From positions 1 to 23,111 of the forward strand of contig CAJOGB010000009.1 in assembly GCA_905233835.1 (NCBI GenBank): DNA of 23,111 bases. The letters run 5' to 3'. A program made the position numbers and the translations under genes. The DNA is from an uncultured Lachnospiraceae bacterium (lineage in GTDB: Bacteria > Bacillota > Clostridia > Lachnospirales > Lachnospiraceae). Of the stretch, positions 1 to 8,175 are shown in pieces; position 1 is the first letter of the stretch; each line of letters starts with the position of its first letter. Under the pieces are notes generated by a model. That model saw only the letters and a list, made by a program, of their open reading frames with translations. It did no database searches and was not told the DNA's origin.

Positions 1-965
1 CTCAAATCCACAACTTCAGAGGTCTTATACAGCTTTACCTTCGGACGAAGTACATCTGCCGTGTGTTCCATAACGATTCCTGATGTACCGTCGGAAAGCT
101 TGACTTCAATTCCCGGCGGATAAGACGGAATTGCATCCAGCATAACCGCTACCACATCACGATCAAATAAGGTCTCGCAGCCACCCATCAAATACTCCAT
201 GGCTTCCGACGGGGTGTTTGGTTCCTTATAAACGCGGCGACTGGTAAGCGCATCATAGACATCCACCGCATGAATAATCTTTGCAAAAGGATGAATCTTA
301 TCACCGGTAAGTCCCGCAGGATAACCGGAGCCGTTTTCGTTTTCATGATGACATAACACCGCCTGACGTACGGATACCGGGATATTCGGGTTATGATATA
401 TCATTTCGTATCCCATACGAGGATGGGTCTTTATTAAATCAAATTCCTCATCCGTCAAACGTGCCGGCTTATTTAAGACATCAAGGGGTATCTTTGACTT
501 TCCAAGATCGTGACAAAGTCCGGCTGTAGCCAAATACTCCAAATCCACGCCGGTATAGCCCATCTCCTGTCCCACGATTACCGCATACACCGCTACAGAT
601 ACGGAGTGATGATAGGTATAATCGTCGTAGGAGCGTAAATCATACAAATCCAAGCGCACATTCTGGGCACTTCTGATTTCCTCCACGATAGTTGCGGATA
701 CCTTCATGATATCCTGAATGTTTCGCTGAGCAACCGCTTCGATACCGTTTTGCATGGTCTCATCGGTAATGATGGACTCCATGCTGATACCTTCGGTGAA
801 TTCATCCAAAATGTATGCACCCAAATAACCGCCCTTTTGCAGGCGGCTAATGTACTCGGCCGTTAGGATACTTCCGCTGGCCAACATAAATTCTTTTTTT
901 CTTCCGATGATGCTTCGACCGGTTTTCATGCCGGGCTTTAACATCTTAACTGGAATAAATCTCAT
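1..965 (-). CDS. HD-GYP domain cyclic-di-GMP phosphodiesterase-like protein (3' end off window)
   Basis: I read this frame directly from the sequence: it starts at ATG 965-963, is open for about 321 codons and leaves the window at base 1. An N-terminal segment of about 120 residues precedes an HD domain with HHSV, CHDLGK and HHENENGSGYP, the last being the HD-GYP signature with its GYP triplet. Members with an intact HD pair and GYP motif usually hydrolyse cyclic di-GMP; some bind it without cleaving. No membrane segment is visible, so it is probably cytosolic. Its ATG overlaps the truA stop (ATGA), so it is the ninth gene of a tightly packed operon. The usual aspartate of HHExxDG is asparagine here. 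Whether an extra C-terminal domain follows cannot be seen. Confidence 0.9.
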   Translation of the reverse strand, partial: MRFIPVKMLKPGMKTGRSIIGRKKEFMLASGSILTAEYISRLQKGGYLGAYILDEFTEGISMESIITDETMQNGIEAVAQRNIQDIMKVSATIVEEIRSAQNVRLDLYDLRSYDDYTYHHSVSVAVYAVIVGQEMGYTGVDLEYLATAGLCHDLGKSKIPLDVLNKPARLTDEEFDLIKTHPRMGYEMIYHNPNIPVSVRQAVLCHHENENGSGYPAGLTGDKIHPFAKIIHAVDVYDALTSRRVYKEPNTPSEAMEYLMGGCETLFDRDVVAVMLDAIPSYPPGIEVKLSDGTSGIVMEHTADVLRPKVKLYKTSEVVDL

Positions 966-1708
966 AGATCCTCTGTATATTCTATATTAATTAACGTAAG
1001 TCCTTCCGGAGGCGCGGTAGGTCCCGCCTGAGATCGATCCTTAGCTTCTAAAATTTCTCTTACACTCTCCGGTGTTCTTTTTCCCCAGCCAACTTCGATA
1101 AGGGTTCCTGTGATAATGCGCACCATATTATATAAAAAACCGTTTCCTTCAATGTGAAGGGTAATCATATCATTCTCGTCTCGAGAAACACGGCAATCAT
1201 AAATCGTTCTTACAAACGTATTGGTCTGGGCATGGATAGACGAAAAGGTAGTAAAATCATGTTCTCCGATAAGATACGCCGCAGCCCGATTCATGGCCTT
1301 TTCATCTAAGGGACGATGATAAAACAAACTGTAAAGTCTTCTGGTAGGATCCGGAAAGGTCCGGTTTAAGATACGATATTCGTAGGTTTTCTTTCCCTTA
1401 TGAAATCTGGGATGAAAATCTTTGTCCACCTCACAAGAATCCACAACGGAAATATCCTCCGGCAGAGATTGATTCAGCGCAAAAGCAATTTTTTCCGCAG
1501 GCATCTTGGTATCCACATCAAAGGCACACACATTTCCCAGGGCATGTACCCCCGCATCGGTGCGGCTGGCCCCGGTCACTTTGATTTCCTGAGAAAAAAG
1601 TTCACTTAATTTTTCATTTAGGACTTCCTGCACGGAAATTCCGTTTGGTTGAACCTGCCATCCACAATAAGAAGTTCCGTCATATGCGACTGTTAACTTA
1701 ACTCTCAT
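962..1708 (-). CDS. truA: tRNA pseudouridine(38-40) synthase TruA
   Basis: TruA isomerises uridines 38, 39 and 40 in the tRNA anticodon stem-loop. The protein begins MRVKLTVAYDGTSYCGWQ, the standard TruA opening. It carries the catalytic-aspartate motif GASRTDAGVHA and the later GNGFLYNMVRIITGTL motif. I chose the ATG at 1708 (248 residues) rather than an upstream in-frame ATG at 1732, because 1708 overlaps the ecfT stop as ATGA and matches the family start. The gene is full length and intact. It sits directly after ecfA1-ecfA2-ecfT, an arrangement common in Firmicutes. There is a 4-nt overlap on both sides, so it is probably translationally coupled. Confidence 0.96.
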   Translation of the reverse strand: MRVKLTVAYDGTSYCGWQVQPNGISVQEVLNEKLSELFSQEIKVTGASRTDAGVHALGNVCAFDVDTKMPAEKIAFALNQSLPEDISVVDSCEVDKDFHPRFHKGKKTYEYRILNRTFPDPTRRLYSLFYHRPLDEKAMNRAAAYLIGEHDFTTFSSIHAQTNTFVRTIYDCRVSRDENDMITLHIEGNGFLYNMVRIITGTLIEVGWGKRTPESVREILEAKDRSQAGPTAPPEGLTLINIEYTEDL

Positions 1709-2511
1709 ATCCAAACAAACACCCGAATGCAAATCATCGCTGCCATATATAAAAGAATAAACACATAAGCTCTCTTATCCCAAGCCTCATAGTGTAACGG
1801 TTTCATTTTTGTACGGCCTTCACCGCCGCTGTAGCATCTGGCTTCCATAGCCAACGCCAAGTCGCTTGCTCTTCGAAAAGCAGACACAAAAAGGGGTACC
1901 AAAAGCGGCACCATGGCCTTTGCTTTTTTAATTAACCCACCGGTTTCAAAATCCGCACCTCTGGCCATCTGTGCCTTCATGATCTTATCCGTCTCCTCCA
2001 CGAGAATCGGAATAAAACGAAGGGCAATGGACATCATAAGTGCAATCTCATGTACCGGTACATTTACTAGGGTAAGAGGCTTTAAGGAAGTCTCCAATCC
2101 GTCCGTCAACTGATTCGGTGTAGTGGTTAATGTCATGATGCTGGTACCGATGATCAAAAAGACCATACGTCCCGTCATAAGTGCCGCATTCTTAAGTCCC
2201 ACATCGGATATAGATACGGGGCCTAATGTAAGAATGGCCTGTCCCGGTGTCATAAACAAATTAAAGATACCGGCAACAATTAAAAGCACTACGATTCCGC
2301 TTAAACCCTTTACCATATAAGAAAAAGGAACTTTGGAAAGCTTAATGACAATCGCAAGCATTAACGTTAAAAACGCAAAACCCACGATTCCGTTTGCCAC
2401 AAATATACTGATTAAATAAATAAAGGTTCCGAACAACTTTACTCTCGGGTCAAGTCTGTGAATCCTAGACTCTGCCGGGTAGTACTGTCCGATGGTAATT
2501 TCTCGAAACAT
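1705..2511 (-). CDS. ecfT: Energy-coupling factor transporter transmembrane protein EcfT
   Basis: EcfT is the membrane scaffold of ECF vitamin and metal importers; it links the two ATPases to exchangeable S components. The 268-residue protein opens MFREITIGQYYPAESRIHRLDPR, typical of EcfT. It has about five hydrophobic segments and two cytoplasmic coupling motifs near the C-terminus: MARGADFETGG and MEARCYSGGEGR, where the second shows Ala-Arg-Cys instead of Ala-Arg-Gly. It lies 3 nt after ecfA2 and overlaps truA by 4 nt. No S component lies in this operon, so it should be a shared (group II) module. A candidate S component is present in the window at 16365-16895. Confidence 0.95.
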   Translation of the reverse strand: MFREITIGQYYPAESRIHRLDPRVKLFGTFIYLISIFVANGIVGFAFLTLMLAIVIKLSKVPFSYMVKGLSGIVVLLIVAGIFNLFMTPGQAILTLGPVSISDVGLKNAALMTGRMVFLIIGTSIMTLTTTPNQLTDGLETSLKPLTLVNVPVHEIALMMSIALRFIPILVEETDKIMKAQMARGADFETGGLIKKAKAMVPLLVPLFVSAFRRASDLALAMEARCYSGGEGRTKMKPLHYEAWDKRAYVFILLYMAAMICIRVFVWI

Positions 2512-2514
2512 ACT

Positions 2515-3369
2515 TTATGCTAATTTGCCTTTCAGCCTTAAAATTTCTCTTTTTGCTTCTTCTACGGTGGTAACGCTTTCATTTACGTTATACCCCATAC
2601 GTTTTAATTCACGCATCAAATAGGTCACTTCCGGAACCGCCAATTGGATGGCTTCCAATTCATCGATGCGGGAGAAGACCTCTTTCACACTGCCGTCCAT
2701 ATAAACCTTTGCATCGTTCATAACGATGATACGATCCACATAGTTTGCCACATCTTCCATACTGTGAGAAACGAGAATAATGGTATTCCCTTTTTTCTCA
2801 TGCATATTTTTAATCAGATGCAAAATCTCTCCGCGGCCTTTTGGATCCAAGCCCGCCGTAGGTTCATCTAAGATTAAAACCGCCGGTTTCATAGCAAGCA
2901 CCCCTGCGATTGCCGCACGACGTTTCTGTCCGCCGGATAATTCAAAGGGGGACTGATCGTAGGCATCTTCGGGAAAATGTACAGCCTGCAAAGCTTCGTA
3001 AGCACGAAGAGTGGCTTCTTTATCATCCAAGCCCTGATTCTTCGGACCGAACTTTACATCTTCAAATACCGTAGTCTCAAAAAGCTGGTGTTCCGGATAC
3101 TGAAAGACCATGCCCACCTGGGTACGCAAATCCTTTAAATCATAGTCCTTATCGTAAATATCCTGACCGTTATAATAAATGGTACCGCTTGTAGCTTTCA
3201 AAAGTCCGTTCATGTGCTGAATCAAGGTGGACTTACCGGAACCGGTATGACCGATGATGCCGATAAACTCGCCATCTTCAATCTTTAAGGACACCCCGTC
3301 TAAAGCCGTGATTTCGTATGCCGTATTCGTGCTGTATTTATATGTCACGTTATCCAATATTAAGGACAT
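2515..3369 (-). CDS. ecfA2: Energy-coupling factor transporter ATPase EcfA2
   Basis: This is one of the two ATPase subunits that drive ECF importers. The protein has 284 residues, with Walker A GHTGSGKST at about 40-48, the Q-loop region VFQYPEHQLF, the ABC signature LSGGQKRR and Walker B VLILDEPTAGLDP. The PEHQLF stretch after the Q-loop and the position between ecfA1 and ecfT identify it as EcfA2. The ATG at 3369 lies inside the end of ecfA1, with about 20 nt of overlap, so the two ATPases are probably translationally coupled, as fits a heterodimer. All catalytic motifs are intact. Confidence 0.95.
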   Translation of the reverse strand: MSLILDNVTYKYSTNTAYEITALDGVSLKIEDGEFIGIIGHTGSGKSTLIQHMNGLLKATSGTIYYNGQDIYDKDYDLKDLRTQVGMVFQYPEHQLFETTVFEDVKFGPKNQGLDDKEATLRAYEALQAVHFPEDAYDQSPFELSGGQKRRAAIAGVLAMKPAVLILDEPTAGLDPKGRGEILHLIKNMHEKKGNTIILVSHSMEDVANYVDRIIVMNDAKVYMDGSVKEVFSRIDELEAIQLAVPEVTYLMRELKRMGYNVNESVTTVEEAKREILRLKGKLA

Positions 3370-4198
3370 CCAAAAACTCCTCTCTGGTTAAGATTCCTTC
3401 CGGAAGATCAAGTCCGTTTTTCTTTAGTTCGTGGGCAAGGTAAGTCACCTGCGGCACTTCCATGCGATAATGCTTCAAATCATCTACACGGGAGAAAATC
3501 TCGCGAGGAGTTCCTTCCATCACGATTTTTCCCTTTTCCATGACATAGACATAGTCGGAATCAATAACTTCTTCCATGTAATGGGTAATTAAAATCACGG
3601 TAACACCCTTCTTTTTATTTAATTCATGGGCTACCTTGATTACTTCTTTTCGTCCCTGTGGATCCAGCATGGCGGTGGGTTCATCCATAATGATGCACTT
3701 TGGCTCCATGGCCATAACACCTGCGATGGCCACACGCTGTTTTTGACCGCCGGATAATTTATTTGGAGAATGGGCATGATACTTCCACATCCCAACGGAT
3801 TTTAAAGAACGCTCCACCCTCTCCCAGATTTCATCAGTGGGAATTCCGATGTTTTCCGGGCCGAATCCCACATCTTCTTCCACTATACTTGCAATAATCT
3901 GGTTGTCCGGATTCTGGAACACCATACCCGCGCTTTGGCGAATTGGAAGTTCGTTTTCCGGCTTGGAGGTATCCTTTCCGTCCACATAGATGGTACCGTC
4001 CGATGGAGTAAGAAGCGCATTGATATGCTTTGCAAGGGTGGATTTTCCGGAACCGTTATGTCCCAAAATCGAGATAAACTGTCCCTCTTTTACATTTAAA
4101 TCCACTTTATCCAAGGCTACCGAAATGCCTTCAATATTTCCTTCTTCGTCACGACGAAAGAATTCATGTACTAAATCTTTTGCTTCTATAATATTCAT
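3350..4198 (-). CDS. ecfA1: Energy-coupling factor transporter ATPase EcfA1
   Basis: This is the partner ATPase of EcfA2 in the ECF module. Numbered from the ATG at 4198 (282 residues), Walker A GHNGSGKST lies at about 46-54, followed by the Q-loop VFQNPDNQI, signature LSGGQKQR and Walker B CIIMDEPTAMLDP. An alternative in-frame TTG at 4207 would overlap the trmL stop. I prefer the ATG, 2 nt after that stop and matching the usual N-terminus (MNIIEAKDLVHEF). No strong Shine-Dalgarno precedes it, which suggests re-initiation by ribosomes finishing trmL. The PDNQI sequence is typical of EcfA1. Confidence 0.95.
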   Translation of the reverse strand: MNIIEAKDLVHEFFRRDEEGNIEGISVALDKVDLNVKEGQFISILGHNGSGKSTLAKHINALLTPSDGTIYVDGKDTSKPENELPIRQSAGMVFQNPDNQIIASIVEEDVGFGPENIGIPTDEIWERVERSLKSVGMWKYHAHSPNKLSGGQKQRVAIAGVMAMEPKCIIMDEPTAMLDPQGRKEVIKVAHELNKKKGVTVILITHYMEEVIDSDYVYVMEKGKIVMEGTPREIFSRVDDLKHYRMEVPQVTYLAHELKKNGLDLPEGILTREEFLDVLNIG

Positions 4199-4200
4199 AA

Positions 4201-4698
4201 TTACCAATGAAGGCGATGAAGTTCGCCTTCCAACTTCATTTGTGAAAAATTATTTTGTCTCAATGCTTCGTATAAAATCACTGCCACGGAATTGGACAGA
4301 TTTAAAGAACGGGTTTCTCCCATCATGGGGATACGCACACACTCATCGGGATGCTCCACTAAAATCTCCTCCGGAATGCCTCGGCTTTCCGGTCCAAACA
4401 TAATGTAGCAATCCTCTTCGTAGTTTACTTGTGTATGGACATGCTTTCCTTTCGTGGTAGCATAATAAATCTTTGCATCGGGATTTTTTTCTTTAAAATC
4501 ATTCCAGTCATCGTAGCGGATCACATCCAAGTTTTTCCAATAATCCATGCCCGCGCGCTGCAGTGTCTTATCATTTAAGATAAAGCCCAAAGGCTCAATC
4601 AAATGAAGCTTGGTGCCCGTGGCATAGCAGGTACGGCCGATGTTTCCCGTATTGGCGGGAATTTCCGGCTCGTATAAAACAATATTTAAATTAGCCAT
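4201..4698 (-). CDS. trmL: tRNA (cytidine(34)-2'-O)-methyltransferase TrmL
   Basis: TrmL is a SPOUT-fold methyltransferase that methylates the 2'-O of the wobble base 34 in tRNA-Leu, using S-adenosylmethionine. The 165-residue protein has normal length for the family. The knot motifs are all visible: NIVLYEPEIPANTGNIGRTC at the N-terminus, MFGPESRGIPEE in the middle, and IPMMGETRSLNLSNSVAV near the C-terminus. The ATG overlaps the end of the aminotransferase by 8 nt. It is the second tRNA modification gene in this operon besides truA. It could act on other tRNAs, but the family assignment is firm. Confidence 0.94.
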   Translation of the reverse strand: MANLNIVLYEPEIPANTGNIGRTCYATGTKLHLIEPLGFILNDKTLQRAGMDYWKNLDVIRYDDWNDFKEKNPDAKIYYATTKGKHVHTQVNYEEDCYIMFGPESRGIPEEILVEHPDECVRIPMMGETRSLNLSNSVAVILYEALRQNNFSQMKLEGELHRLHW

Positions 4699-5863
4699 TT
4701 TCTCTTAGTCCTTTAATAAATACTTCCATTCGGTCTAAGGCTTCCTTTAACTGCTCCAAAGAGTAGGCATAGGAAATACGGACAAATCCTTCTCCGCTGT
4801 CTCCGAATGCGGTACCCGGTACCACCGCCACCTTCTGCTCCTGCAAAAAGCGAGTGGCAAATTCCTCGGAAGTCATTCCAAACTCCTTAATGCATGGGAA
4901 AATATAAAACGCACCGAAGGGTTCAAAACAGGAAAGTCCCATTTCTTTAAAACGATTTATGAGATAACGACGGCGTCCGTTATATTCTTCCTTCATAGCC
5001 GCCACTTCTTCATCACAGTTTTTCAGGGCTTCCACTGCCGCATACTGAGACGTGGTGGGCGCACACATAATAGCAAACTGATGAATCTTTGTCATCTGGG
5101 CAATGATTTCCTGAGGTCCGCAGGCATAACCCAGTCTCCAACCCGTCATGGCAAAAGCCTTTGAAAAACCGTTAATGTAAATGGTACGTTCTTTCATTCC
5201 CGGAAAAGAAGCGATGGATACATGCTCATTTTCGCCGTAGCTTAATTCGGAATAAATCTCATCGGTTAACACAAAAATATCGTGCTTTATAACCACATCC
5301 ACGATGGCTTCCAAATCATGGTGCTCCATAATAGCGCCCGTAGGATTGTTCGGGAAAGGAAGCACCAAAATCTTTGTTTTATCCGTAATGGCTTCTTCCA
5401 ATTCCTCCGCAGTTAAGCGAAATTCGTTTTCCTCTTTTAAATCGATGGTGACGGGCACGCCGCCGGTCAAAATCGTACATGGCTCATAGGAAACGTAACT
5501 TGGTTGAGGAATTAACACCTCATCCCCGGGATTTAACATGGCACGAAGAGCCAAATCAATGGCTTCACTACCACCCACGGTAACCAACACTTCGTTGCTC
5601 GGGTTGTAATGCAAATCGTATTTACGATTCAGGTACACGCAGATTTCTTCTTTTAACTCTTTTAAACCGGAATTTGACGTGTAAAAGGTACGTCCCTGTT
5701 CCAAAGAATAGATGGCCTCGTCACGAACACGCCAGGGCGTGTCGAAATCCGGCTCGCCCACGCCCAAAGAAATGGCGTCTTTCATCTCGGTGACGATATC
5801 GAAAAACTTACGAATTCCGGATGGTTTGATATTTACTATGGTATCTGATAAGGGATTTCTCAT
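4691..5863 (-). CDS. PLP-dependent aminotransferase, class I/II (PatA/AspC-like)
   Basis: A fold-type I pyridoxal phosphate aminotransferase of 390 residues. Visible landmarks are VGEPDFDTP near the N-terminus, the cofactor-binding PFPNNPTGA (about 169-177), TDEIYSEL (about 200-207), and the Schiff-base lysine Lys235 in NGFSKAFAMTGWRLGY. This pattern fits the aspartate/aromatic/N-acetyl-diaminopimelate aminotransferase group; the amino acid substrate cannot be decided from sequence alone. The start overlaps the end of the Lrp/AsnC gene (ATGA). That pairing is recurrent in Clostridia and suggests the regulator senses the enzyme's substrate or product. Confidence 0.9.
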   Translation of the reverse strand: MRNPLSDTIVNIKPSGIRKFFDIVTEMKDAISLGVGEPDFDTPWRVRDEAIYSLEQGRTFYTSNSGLKELKEEICVYLNRKYDLHYNPSNEVLVTVGGSEAIDLALRAMLNPGDEVLIPQPSYVSYEPCTILTGGVPVTIDLKEENEFRLTAEELEEAITDKTKILVLPFPNNPTGAIMEHHDLEAIVDVVIKHDIFVLTDEIYSELSYGENEHVSIASFPGMKERTIYINGFSKAFAMTGWRLGYACGPQEIIAQMTKIHQFAIMCAPTTSQYAAVEALKNCDEEVAAMKEEYNGRRRYLINRFKEMGLSCFEPFGAFYIFPCIKEFGMTSEEFATRFLQEQKVAVVPGTAFGDSGEGFVRISYAYSLEQLKEALDRMEVFIKGLRENG

Positions 5864-6342
5864 AGGGACATCTTCATCCTTTCGTCATGCTTTTCGCCTT
5901 CAAATACGGTTCCGGCTTCTTTATACTTTTTCAAAATAAAGTTGGTCTTTGTGCTAAGCACAGATTCAAGGGCGGAAAGTTTGTTTGACACAAACTCAGC
6001 CACTTCACGAAGGGTCTTTCCTTCAATGATGACCATAAAATCAAATCCTCCGGAAATCAAATAAACGGATGACACTTCCGGATAGTTATAGATGTGGCTG
6101 GCTACTTTATCAAATCCCATGCCTCTCTGCGGTGTAACTCGTACTTCAATCATACCGGTTACTTTTTCCACGCCGGCCTTTTCCCAGTTAATCATGGTGT
6201 GATATCCGGCGATAATGTTTTCCGCTTCCATAGCTTCCAACTCATTAACCACAGCTACTTCGTCTTCACCTAAAATCGTAGCAAGATCCTTTAAATCAAT
6301 TCTTGCGTTTTTCTCCATGTAATTTAAAATCTTTTCTCTCAT
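5860..6342 (-). CDS. Lrp/AsnC family transcriptional regulator
   Basis: The 160-residue protein has a short N-terminal winged helix (about 1-60) and a RAM/AsnC ligand-binding domain. The latter includes GMIEVRVTPQRGMGFDKVA, a VYLISGGFDFMVII strand pair and TNFILKKYKEAG at the end, characteristic of feast/famine regulators that bind amino acids. A clear GGAGG precedes the ATG. It follows the AIR synthase-like gene by 16 nt and overlaps the aminotransferase by 4 nt. It may control this operon, but no operator was identified. The polypeptide runs about 15 residues past the usual RAM end, with a charged tail. Confidence 0.92.
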   Translation of the reverse strand: MREKILNYMEKNARIDLKDLATILGEDEVAVVNELEAMEAENIIAGYHTMINWEKAGVEKVTGMIEVRVTPQRGMGFDKVASHIYNYPEVSSVYLISGGFDFMVIIEGKTLREVAEFVSNKLSALESVLSTKTNFILKKYKEAGTVFEGEKHDERMKMSL

Positions 6343-6358
6343 CTTTTCCCTCCGTCTT

Positions 6359-7345
6359 TTAGTTTAAGACCTTATATAATTCATCCGTCTTGGGCGGTTC
6401 CAAAAACCTTTTCTCCTCGTCACGAATAATGACGCGATCGTTTCCGCCTATTACCTTTCCGATAACGGTGGCCGGCACTCCTTCTTTTGCAAGAGCGTCG
6501 CAAAGTTCTTCTCCGTCAGCTGTTACCATAAGCATGGAGCCGCTGGATATGAGCTGATAGGGATTAACATCAAAAAACTCGCAAATTTCAATGGTTTCCT
6601 GTTTAATCGGAATGGCCTTTAAATCAATTTCCAAACCCACGTCCGATGCTTCTCCGATTTCCCAGAGAGCTCCGAAGATTCCGCCTTCCGTAACATCATG
6701 CATGGCCGCCACGGAAAGTCTCGCACCAACCTTTCCCTCAGTTAAAACAGAAAGCAGTGCATCATAATTCTTGGCTCGTTCCACCATGGATGCAGGAAGT
6801 TTTGTAAGAAGTTCGTCTTCCTTTTCCTTTGCCAAAATGGAGGTTCCTTCCAAACCGATCCACTTGGATACCACCACATCCATTCCCGGAAGCGCTCCCG
6901 CTGTGGTAATAAGACGTCCTCTTTTTACCTTTCCCACTCCGGTAACGGAGATAAGGGGTTGATTTACCACGTCCGTCACTTCCGTATGCCCACCGATCAC
7001 CTGAATATCACAGGCGGCACAGGCTGCGGAAACCTGACTCATAATCTTTTTTAAAACAATTTCCCGACTGCCCACCGGAAGCAAAATCGTAAGCATGACT
7101 CCGATAGGTTCGGCACCGGACGACGCCAAATCGTTCACCGTTATCTGAATCGCCAGTTATCCAGTGTCCTTGGCCGTTCCGGTTATAGGATCTGTGGACA
7201 AAACCATTACTTCGTCCGCTGCCAGCTGCAACGCTGCACAGTCTTCTCCAACCCCGCTTCCCACTATCACTTCGCTTCGGCGTTTTGTTATCTGTTTCAT
7301 GACCGAACGTTTTAACACGTTCTCTGGAACTTTTCCTTTTTCCAT
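6359..7345 (-). pseudogene. AIR synthase-related / HypE-like gene interrupted by an in-frame TAA
   Basis: Read through, the frame gives about 328 codons resembling the AIR synthase-related family (PurM/HypE/ThiL fold). These are ATP-binding proteins; the HypE branch acts in hydrogenase maturation. The first part (7345-7160) reads MEKGKVPENVLKRSV, then GVGEDCA and VLSTDPITG. The second part (7156-6359) continues in the same frame: LAIQITVNDLASSGAEPIGV, MHDVTEGGIFGALWEI, then SSGSML and VIGKVIGG. They are separated by a single TAA at 7157-7159, where relatives as I remember them have lysine (GKLA). TAA rules out selenocysteine. I chose the ATG at 7345 by family resemblance; another in-frame ATG lies at 7387 after AAGGG. 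A fragment restarting at GTG 7138 is possible but would lack the N-terminal ATP-binding region. Confidence 0.8.
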
Positions 7346-7388
7346 GGCAAATCTTCTTTCTACTTTCTCAAATACACATTTTACCATA

Positions 7389-7417
7389 GTATTACCCTTA
7401 AGTCATTGAATTATCAA
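7389..7417 (-). promoter_or_regulatory. Candidate promoter for the nine-gene minus-strand operon
   Basis: On the minus strand, TTGATA (7417-7412) is followed after 17 nt by TAATAC (7394-7389), about 45 nt upstream of the ATG at 7345. The -35 is good and the -10 is weak. An alternative -10, TAAAAT, lies further downstream without a good -35. The gap between divergent genes needs a leftward promoter, but its exact place is uncertain. Confidence 0.4.
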
Positions 7418-7434
7418 GGAAATTTTAGTATATT
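7406..7434 (+). promoter_or_regulatory. Sigma-A type promoter of the 7469 gene
   Basis: TTGAAT (7406-7411), a 17-nt spacer and TATATT (7429-7434) give a near-consensus promoter. The expected transcript start is near 7441, leaving about 28 nt of leader before the ATG at 7469. Its -35 abuts the -35 of the candidate leftward promoter, so the two may compete for polymerase. Confidence 0.65.
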
Positions 7435-7468
7435 TGTTAGGTAGTTTTATTAAAGGAGACTTATGTAA

Positions 7469-8116
7469 ATGGCATTTCCATTTTTGACCATATTTATTAT
7501 CTTTGTTCTTTGGTTGGCACTTCGCTACGCAACCGTAAAAAAGAAAACATCCGAAAAATACGATAACTTTTGGGGGAAAGAAGCACAGGCAAACAACACG
7601 CCGGCAAAGGATTTATCCACCCTTGATTATTTAAAAATACCTGTAAATCGCTTTCCCTTTGATAAATGGGAAGATGATGAAATTCAAATGATTGAAGGAC
7701 AGATTAAAGAGCTTTCCGAGAAACGGATTCTAAACCTAACCGGAAAAACAAACACAGAATTGAAGTTGGAATACGGCACCGCGAACTTAGATGCCATGAC
7801 TGAAATCGGTGATAACTTTAACACCTTAATCGTATTACTTGTAGACTACGCAAAAGCGCTTATGCAGCGCGGCGACTATGAAGAGGCCGCAAAGGTTTTG
7901 GAATACGGAGCATCCGTCCGAAGCGACATTTCTTCAAACTACATGCTCCTGGGTGACTGCTACGTCGCCCTCCACAAGCAAAAGCAAATCCCCGTCATCC
8001 GGGAACAGGTGGAATCCATGAACCTAATGCTCGGCCATAAAATCGTATCATACCTGGACGACCTCCTTGCGAACGCAGACGCTAACCATGAAAACTTCGA
8101 GTTAAGTGAAGAATAA
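7469..8116 (+). CDS. Membrane-anchored helical (TPR-like) protein of unknown function
   Basis: I do not recognise a named family for this 215-residue protein. Residues about 3-20 form one hydrophobic segment (FPFLTIFIIFVLWLALRY) followed by lysines, which predicts an N-terminal anchor with the rest in the cytosol. The C-terminal half is helical, and the region with YAKALMQRGDYEEAAKVLEYG and NYMLLGDCYVAL reads like one or two TPR units, suggesting a protein-binding role. AAGGAG stands 10 nt upstream of the ATG. An ATG-TAA pair (7463-7468) lies between the ribosome site and the start. It has its own promoter and ends in the palindromic terminator; its stop codon is part of the palindrome. Confidence 0.8.
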   Translation: MAFPFLTIFIIFVLWLALRYATVKKKTSEKYDNFWGKEAQANNTPAKDLSTLDYLKIPVNRFPFDKWEDDEIQMIEGQIKELSEKRILNLTGKTNTELKLEYGTANLDAMTEIGDNFNTLIVLLVDYAKALMQRGDYEEAAKVLEYGASVRSDISSNYMLLGDCYVALHKQKQIPVIREQVESMNLMLGHKIVSYLDDLLANADANHENFELSEE

Positions 8117-8168
8117 AAATATAGCCATACTTTCTACGTAGAAAGTATGGCTATATTTTTAATATTTT
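8114..8168. terminator. 48-nt perfect palindrome, probable bidirectional terminator
   Basis: Bases 8114-8161 are a perfect inverted repeat centred between 8137 and 8138 (tttctac/gtagaaa). The transcript forms a stem of about 22 pairs with a tiny ACGU-type loop. T-rich sequence follows on the plus strand (to about 8168), and on the minus strand the stem itself ends in TTTTTA. It lies between convergent genes ending at 8116 and 8176, the expected place for a shared terminator. Confidence 0.85.
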
Positions 8169-8175
8169 TTTAATT

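Noticed and set aside
3990..4403. Plus-strand open frame of 137 codons
   Set aside because: Antisense to ecfA1 and trmL, both well supported; no family features.
7157..7159. Selenocysteine or programmed frameshift at the AIR synthase-like stop
   Set aside because: The stop is TAA, not TGA, and both halves are in the same frame, so neither explanation fits.
8114..8161. Palindrome as CRISPR repeat or insertion-sequence end
   Set aside because: It is a single copy, with no spacers, no transposase and no target duplication; its place between convergent genes fits a terminator.
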